Shown in pieces: positions 1 through 6,490 of a DNA stretch of 15,295 nucleotides; position 1 is the first letter of the stretch, and each line of letters starts with the position of its first letter. Under the pieces are notes generated by a model. The model saw only the letters and a list, made by a program, of their open reading frames with translations. It was not told the origin of the DNA and ran no database searches. The stretch comes from Coemansia sp. RSA 922. Taxonomy: Eukaryota; Kickxellomycota; Kickxellomycetes; Kickxellales; Kickxellaceae. The DNA is taken from assembly GCA_027577415.1 (NCBI GenBank), contig JANBQS010000567.1:1-15295 (forward strand), in the 5' to 3' direction. Both the position numbers and the translations under genes were made by a program.

Positions 1-763
1 GTACTCGCTCTATACCAAGCAGAGAGCCATTACGCGCGTGTTGAATTCGGTGTTGCGAGAGACACACAGCTTGCTGGATGGCTCGAACCCAAATACCGCA
101 CAGGATACACTATCGGCAGCATCAGCCAGCAGCACATCAATCTCAGTGTCACCCAAGGAGCGCCAGCAGTTGAAACTCGCCCGAAGAGTCTATAAAATAT
201 CCGTCCGCATTGCGCTATACCCGCTAGCGCCGACAGTCGGCTTGATCCTGTTGTCGATATTCTATCTGCAGCAGTATTTTGTGACGATGACATACAAATC
301 GGACGTAAACACATATGTTTGGCTGACGTCTATGTCCTACTTCATGTTTCCCGTTATCGCCTTTATCAACTTTGTCATCTTTTTGACAGATCCTGCTGTG
401 CTAAAGGTCATCATCGAGGTTCGTCGCTCGATTCGCATCAAGATGGGTCGCACTGACAACTTTAAAAGTAGCGGTTATGGATCGTACAGTCCAGGAAGAG
501 TGGTCGACAAGAAGGCGAGTGTTACCATATCCGAGTCTGGCGCATTGTCAGAGACTATGCAAGTGGATAGCAGCTCGCTAATATCGACGTACGACCTTGA
601 AAAGACCAACAACTACCAATCTGATGGGCTATTTAATACGCCCGGGGCATTGGAGGAAAGCAGACCGTTTGTATCGGCCATTGACAGGCTACAAGATGAC
701 GCAGTCATGCGACGTGTGCGAGCTTCTGGAGACGGCGAGAGCGACTACCACGACCTGCTGTGA
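1..763 (+). CDS. C-terminal part of a GPCR-like seven-helix membrane protein (5' truncated)
   Basis: The frame is open from base 2 to the TGA at 761-763, so the first exon(s) or N-terminal helices lie outside the window; about 253 residues are visible. A Ser/Thr-rich loop (bases 60-165) precedes a basic segment and a hydrophobic helix (about bases 200-277) containing the proline motif ALYPLAP. A second helix (about 314-388) contains a membrane Asn and ends in FLTDPAV, then a basic juxtamembrane stretch (EVRRSIRIKMG) and a roughly 110-residue polar, Ser-rich, acidic tail. Loop, helix 6, short outer loop, helix 7 and cytosolic tail is the C-terminal layout of fungal Git3/cAMP-receptor-like GPCRs. 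The receptor assignment is inference from topology and motif style, since five helices are unseen. Another polytopic plasma-membrane protein is possible. The stop faces the small secreted-protein gene at 890-1123. Confidence 0.7.
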   Translation, partial: YSLYTKQRAITRVLNSVLRETHSLLDGSNPNTAQDTLSAASASSTSISVSPKERQQLKLARRVYKISVRIALYPLAPTVGLILLSIFYLQQYFVTMTYKSDVNTYVWLTSMSYFMFPVIAFINFVIFLTDPAVLKVIIEVRRSIRIKMGRTDNFKSSGYGSYSPGRVVDKKASVTISESGALSETMQVDSSSLISTYDLEKTNNYQSDGLFNTPGALEESRPFVSAIDRLQDDAVMRRVRASGDGESDYHDLL

Positions 764-889
764 TCTCAGAGTATGCGATACATAATTGATAACAATACAT
801 AACTTAATTTCCTGCTTATTTTGATATATTTACGATAATCAATACTATGAGTAGTTTTAAAGGCTGTCTTGTTTGGAATTTTGAATCTA

Positions 890-1123
890 TCATGGAGTCA
901 TTTTGTTTGTCCACCATCGCTTTATCAAGTCAGATAGTTGCTCCGCGTTGGTAGTGGTAGATTCAGAGGTTGTGGGTATTATGACATCAGTTGTGTGAAC
1001 AGAAATAACCGGGGTGCACCGCGAAGGAGCGAAGGCAGTGTTCACTCCATCAGCAGGTAGTGCCGTGGTGCAAATGGCCAGCAGAGCAGCGAGGTACAAC
1101 GTGATAAGGAAGTTCAAGGTCAT
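890..1123 (-). CDS. small secreted protein, 77 aa, with C-terminal Lys-Arg processing site
   Basis: The only ATG in the frame is at 1121-1123; the TGA is at 890-892. Residues 1-24 form a textbook signal peptide: a short N-region, a Leu/Ala/Ile core, and small residues at TTALPA, with cleavage likely after Ala21 or Ala24. The roughly 53-residue mature part is Thr/Ser-rich, has a single Cys (Cys36) and no further hydrophobic helix. It ends DLIKR-WWTNKMTP, so a Kex2-type cut after Lys68-Arg69 would free an octapeptide starting Trp-Trp. I do not recognise a family. Secretion is well supported by the signal sequence; a precursor role for a peptide signal is inference. It is convergent with the GPCR-like gene, 126 bp from its stop. 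The frame is open upstream to about 1279 but without an ATG. It could still be a chance ORF, because no homologue can be checked here. Confidence 0.55.
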   Translation of the reverse strand: MTLNFLITLYLAALLAICTTALPADGVNTAFAPSRCTPVISVHTTDVIIPTTSESTTTNAEQLSDLIKRWWTNKMTP

Positions 1124-2064
1124 TTGCGTCGTCGTCTGAACAGTGTCGATAAATTTTGGCGAATGAATGTGATAGTAGTGTCGTAATGGAGTGATTGTTC
1201 GGTATCGATAACGTAGTCTCGTTAGTTTAGGTTGTTGGCAAGCATTCAGGTAAGCACAAAAAGGAGATAGAAGGGACACGTTAAAGAGGTTATATTAGGC
1301 GGGTAGAATGAGGACCTCCACACAAACTGACTCGGTCTCGCTCACACATTCTTATATTTGTTCCTCAGGGCTCGAGTTCCCTCTCTTTGAGCCTACACAT
1401 GTTGCACAAAACCAAAGAAATCCAAATCTTTTGCCAATGTCTGTATAGCAGCAAATAAGGAATGTGAGTGTATAAAAGAAACAAAGACAGACGAGCAAAG
1501 ACTCGTGCATCCGTGGTGCATGCCTCTTTTGCACAAACATAAAGGGATCTGTATGCTGCATACCGAATGGACTGGGTGCGTTCCAAGTTCTTTCCGCCGC
1601 TGCCCCTTTTCCCTAGCACACTCGCGAAGACTGTGGCTAAAGGCAAAAAATGCGCCATGCAGATTCCTTTTGAGTTGCGAAAGTGAGGGGCGTGTGCGTG
1701 GTAGACAAGGTCTGTGGCGATTCCTCCACACCCGAGCCACAGACACACACACACACATGAGCACAAAATAAAAACTTATGCATGGATGGGCCAGCCATGC
1801 TGCATACTTGCGCACTGAATTGGCCCGATAGTGCACAAGAACAATGTGTTGAGATTTGTTTGGAGCTTGGTCAAAAGTGATGTGCAGTCTACTTTTTCTT
1901 TGTTTTGGTTCTGGATAATTAGAAGGCAGACTCGCCATGTGTGTGAATGTTGGACATGTACGGCCAAAGAAGTAAACACGCTTGGTTTGTTGCTCCACTT
2001 TCGCAATGATTAATCAGCCGTAGACAGACACACCGGAACTTTCTCTGCGAATGTCGAATGAAAC
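1124..2064. other. gene-poor spacer, no supported gene
   Basis: About 940 bp upstream of the secreted-protein gene. Overlapping open frames exist on both strands (the longest is 1393-1998, minus), but they lack an ATG at the start, are rich in Cys, Arg and Ser, and overlap each other, so I treat them as chance. A short AC microsatellite lies near 1743-1756. No tRNA, snRNA or transposon signature was seen. The stretch next to 1123 presumably carries the secreted-protein promoter. Confidence 0.5.
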
Positions 2065-2375
2065 TCAGCAAAGAGCCAAGATTTTCGTTGGTCTATACAG
2101 CCCGGCTCGCATTCGCAGTGTCTGGCCCTCAAGTAAATAGACCGCCACCGCTTGCATCGGCTTATTATGCAGCGAAATGAGCAACCATTGATACCATTGC
2201 TTATTTAATCCCTGTAATCGCCAAGTCGTTCCTGTTGGATTTAAGCGAGTAGGCAGTGCCTCAAGTATATATGGATTGCCAGTGCACAAAGATTGGTGGC
2301 CTGCATAAACTTTTTTGGGTTGCTGTAACGTCTAAGGACAGGGGACAACGTCATATTTAATTGTGCCTTGGTCAT
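2065..2375 (-). pseudogene. doubtful coding relic or frame-broken small gene
   Basis: A stop-free minus-strand frame (2067-2331, TGA at 2065-2067) encodes about 88 residues with protein-like texture, including three Trp and stretches such as NPYILEALPTRLNPTGTTW and LLISLHNKPMQAVAVYLLEG. It has no ATG near its start. An ATG at 2373-2375 opens a neighbouring frame (MTKAQLNMTLSPVLRRYSNP) that runs into the A6 run at 2311-2316. One extra A there would join the two into about 104 residues. I recognise no family. It lies 25 bp beyond the SNARE stop on the same strand. Long random ORFs also occur nearby, so this may be chance. The pseudogene label is provisional; a sequencing slip or no gene at all are equally open. 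Confidence 0.2.
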
Positions 2376-2400
2376 CTATCCAAAAAAGTAAAACAAACGC

Positions 2401-2775
2401 CTATGTAAGCTCAGGGGGTTCTGGCTCCCTTGACAGCAAATTGACGGCGATATAGTACAAGCTAAACACGCCAAACACCAGAATTAATGTCAAGTAGCAC
2501 ATAAACCTCGAGCCTGCGGTGGCTAGTGTGTGTGTAAGCGTCTGTCGTGTTCGGTCAAACATATTTCCAAACCTGTTAAACGTCTCTGAGGTATTGTCGA
2601 GCAATCTGTTTTGGTCGTTGACGTCGTCGTGAATATTCAGACTGACGCTATGCAGCGCAGATACCTTGGAGGCCAGGCTGTCGAGATGGCGGTTATTCTG
2701 TTGCTCCATTTCAAAAGCCTCGCCTTGTCCCGAGCCCTCGGCCTCATTGGGAGTTCTATTTGAGCGCCTCGACAT
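2401..2775 (-). CDS. Bet1/Sft1 (GS15)-family Qc-SNARE
   Basis: 124 residues, close to the usual 95-145 for this family, with ATG at 2773-2775. A polar N-terminus of about 25 residues is followed by one SNARE helix (about 28-88). Its core, LDSLASKVSALHSVSLNIHD then DQNRLLD, matches the Bet1/BET1L pattern, with the zero-layer glutamine at Gln55. A C-terminal transmembrane anchor (about 91-114) and a short Pro/Glu-rich lumenal tail follow. Family knowledge: Qc-SNAREs of this group act in ER-to-Golgi (Bet1) or intra-Golgi (Sft1/GS15) fusion, pairing with Sed5, an R-SNARE and a Qb-SNARE. The motif wording is slightly closer to GS15/Sft1 than to yeast Bet1, so I leave the symbol open. The promoter region holds the palindrome TCACGTGA. 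Confidence 0.88.
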   Translation of the reverse strand: MSRRSNRTPNEAEGSGQGEAFEMEQQNNRHLDSLASKVSALHSVSLNIHDDVNDQNRLLDNTSETFNRFGNMFDRTRQTLTHTLATAGSRFMCYLTLILVFGVFSLYYIAVNLLSREPEPPELT

Positions 2776-3094
2776 GACTAGAGACTAGTGACACGGGAAT
2801 GTGTAATGCAGTAAAGTAAATTGAGCGGGATTATAAAGAATACAAGTGACGATTGAAGGCAAGAAAGAAACAAGATTTATTTCCGAAAAGCAGGCAAAAA
2901 GGCTTTAAAATCTCACTCCGCTCACGTGACCAACTGTCAGGGAGTTGATTATGTGGGCGTTGGTACTGGGTGATCCATGGTGCTAGTTCTCTGAGTCTTT
3001 GCGCTGAGCTATCTTATCGGCCAGCTACATACTCATAACAAAGGTAGTCATATGTGGTGTTAGTTGTTGCCTATCTATTGCTCCTTTAACTTGT
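2776..3094. other. SNARE-gene promoter and COX14 3' flank
   Basis: This 319-bp spacer lies upstream of the SNARE start and downstream of the COX14 stop. It holds the E-box palindrome TCACGTGA at 2922-2929 and, on the minus strand, a weak TATA-like TTTATAAT about 55 bp before the SNARE ATG. The first 20 bp next to COX14 (3075-3094) keep a charged open frame that would extend Cox14 if the reading frame shifted. I see no separate gene. Confidence 0.5.
2922..2929. promoter_or_regulatory. E-box (CACGTG) in SNARE-gene promoter
   Basis: A perfect 8-bp palindrome TCACGTGA, about 147 bp upstream of the SNARE ATG. In fungi the CACGTG core is bound by basic helix-loop-helix factors of the Cbf1/Pho4 type. 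Occupancy is inference from the motif and position only. Confidence 0.3.
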
Positions 3095-3259
3095 CTACCT
3101 TCTCGTCAAACTTGCCTCTTTTTGTAGCTTTTGCTTTTGCACGTAGTTTTGGTACACGTTGACTCCAATAAACGCACCACCGATAAAGGTTGTCCCAAAC
3201 AACACTGTCGACAGTGACCGCTGCACTATATCGTAAACCCGGTACCGATTAATGGCCAT
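3095..3259 (-). CDS. COX14: cytochrome c oxidase assembly protein Cox14
   Basis: 54 residues from the ATG at 3257-3259 to the TAG at 3095-3097. The pattern RYRVYDIVQRS, then a glycine-rich membrane helix (TTFIGGAFIGVNVY, about residues 18-36), then a Lys/Gln-rich tail matches Cox14 (yeast 70 aa, animal COX14 about 57 aa). Family knowledge: Cox14 is a single-span mitochondrial inner-membrane protein that binds newly made Cox1 with Mss51/Coa3 and couples Cox1 synthesis to complex IV assembly. The frame is open upstream to 3331 but without an ATG, and the chosen start puts the conserved block at the N-terminus as in homologues. Oddity: just past the T5 run at 3119-3123 a second frame reads GKFDEKVDKLKEQ to a stop at 3075-3077, which looks more Cox14-like than the annotated end. 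Confidence 0.72.
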   Translation of the reverse strand: MAINRYRVYDIVQRSLSTVLFGTTFIGGAFIGVNVYQNYVQKQKLQKEASLTRR

Positions 3260-3660
3260 TGTGTAGAATGCGTCAATATATATACTGCTAAATTCGTCAG
3301 GCTTGTGATACTGCCGCTGCCACCACCGCAATTTGAATCCTATACTTTTGCGTTAAAAAAAAGCAAAGAGTTAGAGAGACATTCAATTCAAACAGAACCA
3401 GAGTACAAAAACTGATATCTGTTCCGTGATCTGATCAATCAAGGATAATGCGCTCGGCCAGTAGCAAGCTTTTGCTAAAGTCTTGGCGAACTACGTCAGC
3501 AGCGGCCTCGGCCAGTAGCCTAGACAGGACGAATCAAATAGCAGAAAAGTGGAGAGTCTAGCTTCTTCGCATTCGCTCCTTTCCTTTCCTTCTTCCTCAC
3601 TTTTAATTAAGCATATTTTTATTCCACTAATACGCCCCCCTACTCTTACGAATACCTACA
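3260..3660. other. divergent promoter region COX14 / FMP52-like gene
   Basis: About 400 bp between the COX14 start (minus) and the oxidoreductase start (plus). On the plus side, 3573-3655 is C/T-rich and resembles a fungal core promoter or leader. A TATATATA tract at 3277-3284 lies about 18 bp upstream of the COX14 ATG. A 13-bp direct repeat CTCGGCCAGTAGC occurs at 3452-3464 and again about 55 bp on, within the mini-ORF described separately. Confidence 0.45.
3448..3561 (+). CDS. possible mini-ORF, 37 aa, mitochondrial-presequence-like
   Basis: ATG at 3448-3450 to TAG at 3559-3561. The peptide begins MRSASSKLLLKSWRTTSAAA: Arg/Lys/Ser/Ala-rich, with no acidic residue in the first 24, the composition of a mitochondrial targeting sequence. 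It then ends LDRTNQIAEKWRV. It lies 99 bp upstream of the FMP52-like start, so it could be an upstream ORF, a first exon spliced into something else, or chance. No good GT donor is visible at its end. Part of it consists of a 13-bp direct repeat. Low confidence as a gene. Confidence 0.22.
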   Translation: MRSASSKLLLKSWRTTSAAASASSLDRTNQIAEKWRV

Positions 3661-4491
3661 ATGTCATCGTCATCTGATGCCTCTACTCCTTCTACTGCCT
3701 CTGCCGCCTCTGCCGCTGCTGCTGCTCCTACTCCTTTGAAGATCGCCGTGACCGACGAAAACCCAGTGCTCGGCAGGACATTCACCAAGGCGGCGGGCAA
3801 GTTCAAGACTAAGTCGCCTGGCAAATCGGTGCTAGTTCTCGGCGGAACTGGCGAAGTTGGCCGCGAAGTCGTCAAGCATTTGATGGCGTCTGGCGCATTC
3901 GACAAAGTGACTGTGTTTGCTCGTCGTCCCATCGAGTACACTGGCGCCAATGCGGACAAGCTCGTTCAGAAGCCCATTGACTTTGAGAACGAGGAGCAGC
4001 TGAAGACTGAATTTGCCGGACACACGCATGCGTTCAGTTGTCTGGGCACCACGCGCAGCAAGAGCGGCAAAGACGGGTTCTACAAGGTCGATCACGACTA
4101 TGCGTTGAATGCTGCGCGTGCTTGCAAGGAGGCTGGCATTGAGCATTACTCTATTGTCAGCTCGGCGGGTGCCAATAAGGCATCTCGCTTCCTCTACACG
4201 AGGACCAAGGGCGAGGTCGATAGCGAGGTGCTGGGCATGGGCTTCCCCCGCGCTTCTGTGTTCCGCCCAGCCATGCTGGAATGCCACCGCGAGGAGTCGC
4301 GCGCTGTAGAGAAATTGGCCACATTGATGCTGCCGCTTTTCAAGCTGGCGATGCCAATGTCTGTGGCCATTCCTACTTCGACCGTTGCCTGGACAATGGT
4401 TAGCAATGCATTTGCGCCAGTCGAGACCCCGGCTACTGAGACCTTCTCCAACGCTGACATGCTCGAGAAGTTCCAGAAGGCCAAAAAGTAA
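3661..4491 (+). CDS. FMP52: HTATIP2/FMP52-type NAD(P)-binding oxidoreductase
   Basis: 276 residues with an atypical SDR fold. The dinucleotide motif GGTGEVG is at 61-67 after beta-strand SVLVL, and ARRP (87-90) suits cofactor phosphate binding. CLGTTR is at 127-132, FYKVDHDY at 140-147, Ser167/Ser168 in the VSSAGA block, and the active-site YxxxK is Tyr179 to Lys183 in YTRTK. VFRP (200-203) and CHREESR follow. This order matches human HTATIP2/TIP30 and yeast Fmp52 closely. The domain starts near residue 54; the first 25 residues are a Ser/Ala-rich low-complexity leader not seen in yeast Fmp52 (231 aa). Yeast Fmp52 is found at mitochondria; the location here is inference. The substrate of the family is not settled. 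The start ATG follows a C/T-rich leader in the context ctacaATG. The gene is convergent with the hydrolase gene at 4724. Confidence 0.9.
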   Translation: MSSSSDASTPSTASAASAAAAAPTPLKIAVTDENPVLGRTFTKAAGKFKTKSPGKSVLVLGGTGEVGREVVKHLMASGAFDKVTVFARRPIEYTGANADKLVQKPIDFENEEQLKTEFAGHTHAFSCLGTTRSKSGKDGFYKVDHDYALNAARACKEAGIEHYSIVSSAGANKASRFLYTRTKGEVDSEVLGMGFPRASVFRPAMLECHREESRAVEKLATLMLPLFKLAMPMSVAIPTSTVAWTMVSNAFAPVETPATETFSNADMLEKFQKAKK

Positions 4492-4723
4492 ATGCCTCCG
4501 ATCTTTTTATTCATTTAATTTTTATAGCGTTTTTTTCCCTTCTTTCTATATTGCCCGCGCCCGCGAAACTACTAAAAAAATACTACTTCTTAAGCAACAA
4601 AGCGTGCTTTGTTCTGATACGCGTGTGCAAAATGTACACGAACAATATATTCTGCCGCGTGGCTCGCTCCTTTATAACAAAAACAATGTACGCGTGGGCG
4701 AGAATGTATTGAAGAGAAAAGGC

Positions 4724-5644
4724 TTATTCTAGTGGCACTACCATACCGTCATATGCTGGATCGGCTACAAGCCCTTCCTCGGCAAGGATCTTCTTAGCCT
4801 GTAGCTCCAACTCGCTATGCAGCATGTGGTGGCTAATATCGGTGAAGATAGCGCGCTGAGGACGGAAGCGACGGACCTCTTCTAGAGCGTCCCAGTAGCC
4901 AAAATGCGAAGAAAAAGATTTCCACTTGAGAGCATCGATGATCAGCAAGCGAGATCCTTCGATCAGCGGACGAGTTTCATCGGGGATCCGAGAGACATCG
5001 GATAAGTAAGAAACGTCGTCAAAGCGGAATCCAGTAAAGTAGAACGGTCTGCCATCGCTATGCGTGCCGTGCTCGACACGCAGCGGCTGAAACTCTATTC
5101 CATGGCACTCAAAGGGAGCAAGGCTGCTATCGATAGCGTGGAATTCCAGCTGTGTTACGAGGCCGCTGCCCGTGGCAAAGCTAGTGTCGACCAAGTAGGG
5201 GAAAGTACGAGTAACGACGTCCAGGGTCTCTTGGTCGCAGTAAATAGGGATGGATACGCCAAAGCTTGACGTCCACTGTCGCAAGTCGTCCAAGCCAAAC
5301 ATGGCGTCGGCGTGGCCGTGAGTGAGCAAAACAGCGTCAATAGACTTGACATCGTGCTTGACAAAGACCTCGGTCGCTGACTCGAGAAAGGTCTTGCCAC
5401 AGTCAATAACTATGTTTCTCTCGCGGCCGTCGGCATGGTCAATGCGCACCAAAAGCGAGGTATTGCGTCGACGGTTTTTGGACCCTTCGGGCGTAAGCGA
5501 AAGTTTGCAGGTTTTGCAACCCTCGTAGTTTGAAGTAATACACGGAACGACTGGAATACATGCCGACGTACCTGACCCCAAGAATATGACCTCACGGACA
5601 CGCGATACTGCTGCTGTTGTTGGTGTTGCTTCCGCGGGAACCAT
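4724..5644 (-). CDS. PhnP-like metallo-beta-lactamase-fold hydrolase
   Basis: 306 residues, ATG at 5642-5644. The N-terminus has FLGSGTSACIPVVPC (21-35), then CKTC (43-46) and a GSKNRRRNTS block, typical of the PhnP-like branch of Lactamase_B_2. Metal-site motifs follow in order: THGHADA (His109, His111, Asp113), VEHGTH (His192), LSDVS (Asp216), SSHFG (His247) and TDISHH (His272). The final His of the classical HxHxDH is Ala here; eukaryotic members I know of often read HADA followed by GLDDLR, as here. Relatives hydrolyse phosphodiesters, for example PhnP cyclic phosphate; the substrate of this protein cannot be told. No signal or transit peptide is evident, so it is probably cytosolic. It shares an 846-bp divergent spacer with the gene at 6491. 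Confidence 0.85.
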   Translation of the reverse strand: MVPAEATPTTAAVSRVREVIFLGSGTSACIPVVPCITSNYEGCKTCKLSLTPEGSKNRRRNTSLLVRIDHADGRERNIVIDCGKTFLESATEVFVKHDVKSIDAVLLTHGHADAMFGLDDLRQWTSSFGVSIPIYCDQETLDVVTRTFPYLVDTSFATGSGLVTQLEFHAIDSSLAPFECHGIEFQPLRVEHGTHSDGRPFYFTGFRFDDVSYLSDVSRIPDETRPLIEGSRLLIIDALKWKSFSSHFGYWDALEEVRRFRPQRAIFTDISHHMLHSELELQAKKILAEEGLVADPAYDGMVVPLE

Positions 5645-6490
5645 TTGCCAATTGAGGTAAAGGAGACGATAATAGTCACAAAGAAGAAGAAAGTGTTTGG
5701 GGTTGGAATGTCGCTAGTCGTGTCTAAAAAATTTGTTGAATCGAGCGTAAATTTATAATACAAAGACGAGAGATAGAAAGAGACACTGTTTGCTTCACAA
5801 GGATCTGCGGATAATTACATACAGAAACACTCGCACATTGGGGGACTACTCAGTATTAACATATGGTGATCCAAAATGAGTATAAAGATGATAGGGGGGA
5901 TTTATTTGATATTTACTTATTGAGCAATAAAATCAGTTCACTCTCAAATGAGTATAAGGATGGAGCCGTTTCCCTCCTCCCCCTTATCTCTCGGTCTATT
6001 AGCTGCATCACAGTAATGCAGGTCACCCAGCATTGAGAGCTCCAGCCCGGCGATTTATTCAAAAGATACCGATTGTTCGTATTTTTGTGTTCTTGTTTAC
6101 ATCTCCTTTCCTTCTTTGGACCATCGCAGTGGCGTCGTGTGGTGCCGAAAGAAGAGCACATTTTTCGTTCTGCTGTTTATGTAGCCCACATTTGGAAAAA
6201 AAAACGAACAGATTCCATGTAACAAATTAGGACAAGACAAACGACTCTTCTTACACAGTCATGCACACCTCCTTTGGGCAAGTGTGCTACGAGTATGAAT
6301 GAACAATATACATTCTTCGGCCTAAAGATATATCATCAGCTCTATACAGGCCGCCCGCTTTCGGTACGACGACAACCCAGACAAAAAAATGTTTATATAA
6401 TGACTCGCCACGGGAGGGGAAACCAACCCTCTCTTCATCCTCCAAAAAACAACATATCTCTATATTTTTTTGTTAGTGTCTTCACTTAAT
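5645..6490. other. divergent intergenic region
   Basis: 846 bp between the hydrolase start (minus) and the coiled-coil gene start (plus). Short frames on both strands look random. Visible structure: a 17-bp near-identical direct repeat AAATGAGTATAARGATG at 5874-5890 and 5946-5962, and a 6-bp hairpin CTGCAT/ATGCAG at 6003-6021. A TATATAAT is present near 6394 and a T-rich tract at about 6460-6475, just before the ATG at 6491. No RNA gene was recognised. Confidence 0.5.
5874..5962 (+). repeat. pair of 17-bp direct repeats
   Basis: AAATGAGTATAAAGATG (5874-5890) and AAATGAGTATAAGGATG (5946-5962) differ at one base and start 72 bp apart. They lie about 230-320 bp upstream of the hydrolase start. 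They may be a paired binding site or a local duplication. Confidence 0.6.

Noticed and set aside
80..95. T-loop-like GGGTTCGAGCC on the minus strand, possible tRNA
   Set aside because: The T-stem does not pair, there is no acceptor stem, and it lies inside the receptor reading frame.
1393..1998. 201-codon open frame on the minus strand
   Set aside because: It has no ATG at its start, a Cys/Arg/Ser-rich random composition, overlaps other open frames on both strands, and crosses an AC microsatellite.
3260..3331. N-terminal extension of Cox14 (RWWQRQYHKPDEF and on)
   Set aside because: There is no ATG in this part, and the conserved Cox14 block already begins right after the ATG at 3257-3259.
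6003..6021. Hairpin CTGCAT/ATGCAG as a terminator or small RNA
   Set aside because: It is only six base pairs, without a U tract or longer paired context; such hairpins arise by chance.
5913..6161. 82-codon minus-strand frame with an ATG in the 5645-6490 spacer
   Set aside because: Its composition looks random, there is no domain, and it runs through repeats and a hairpin.
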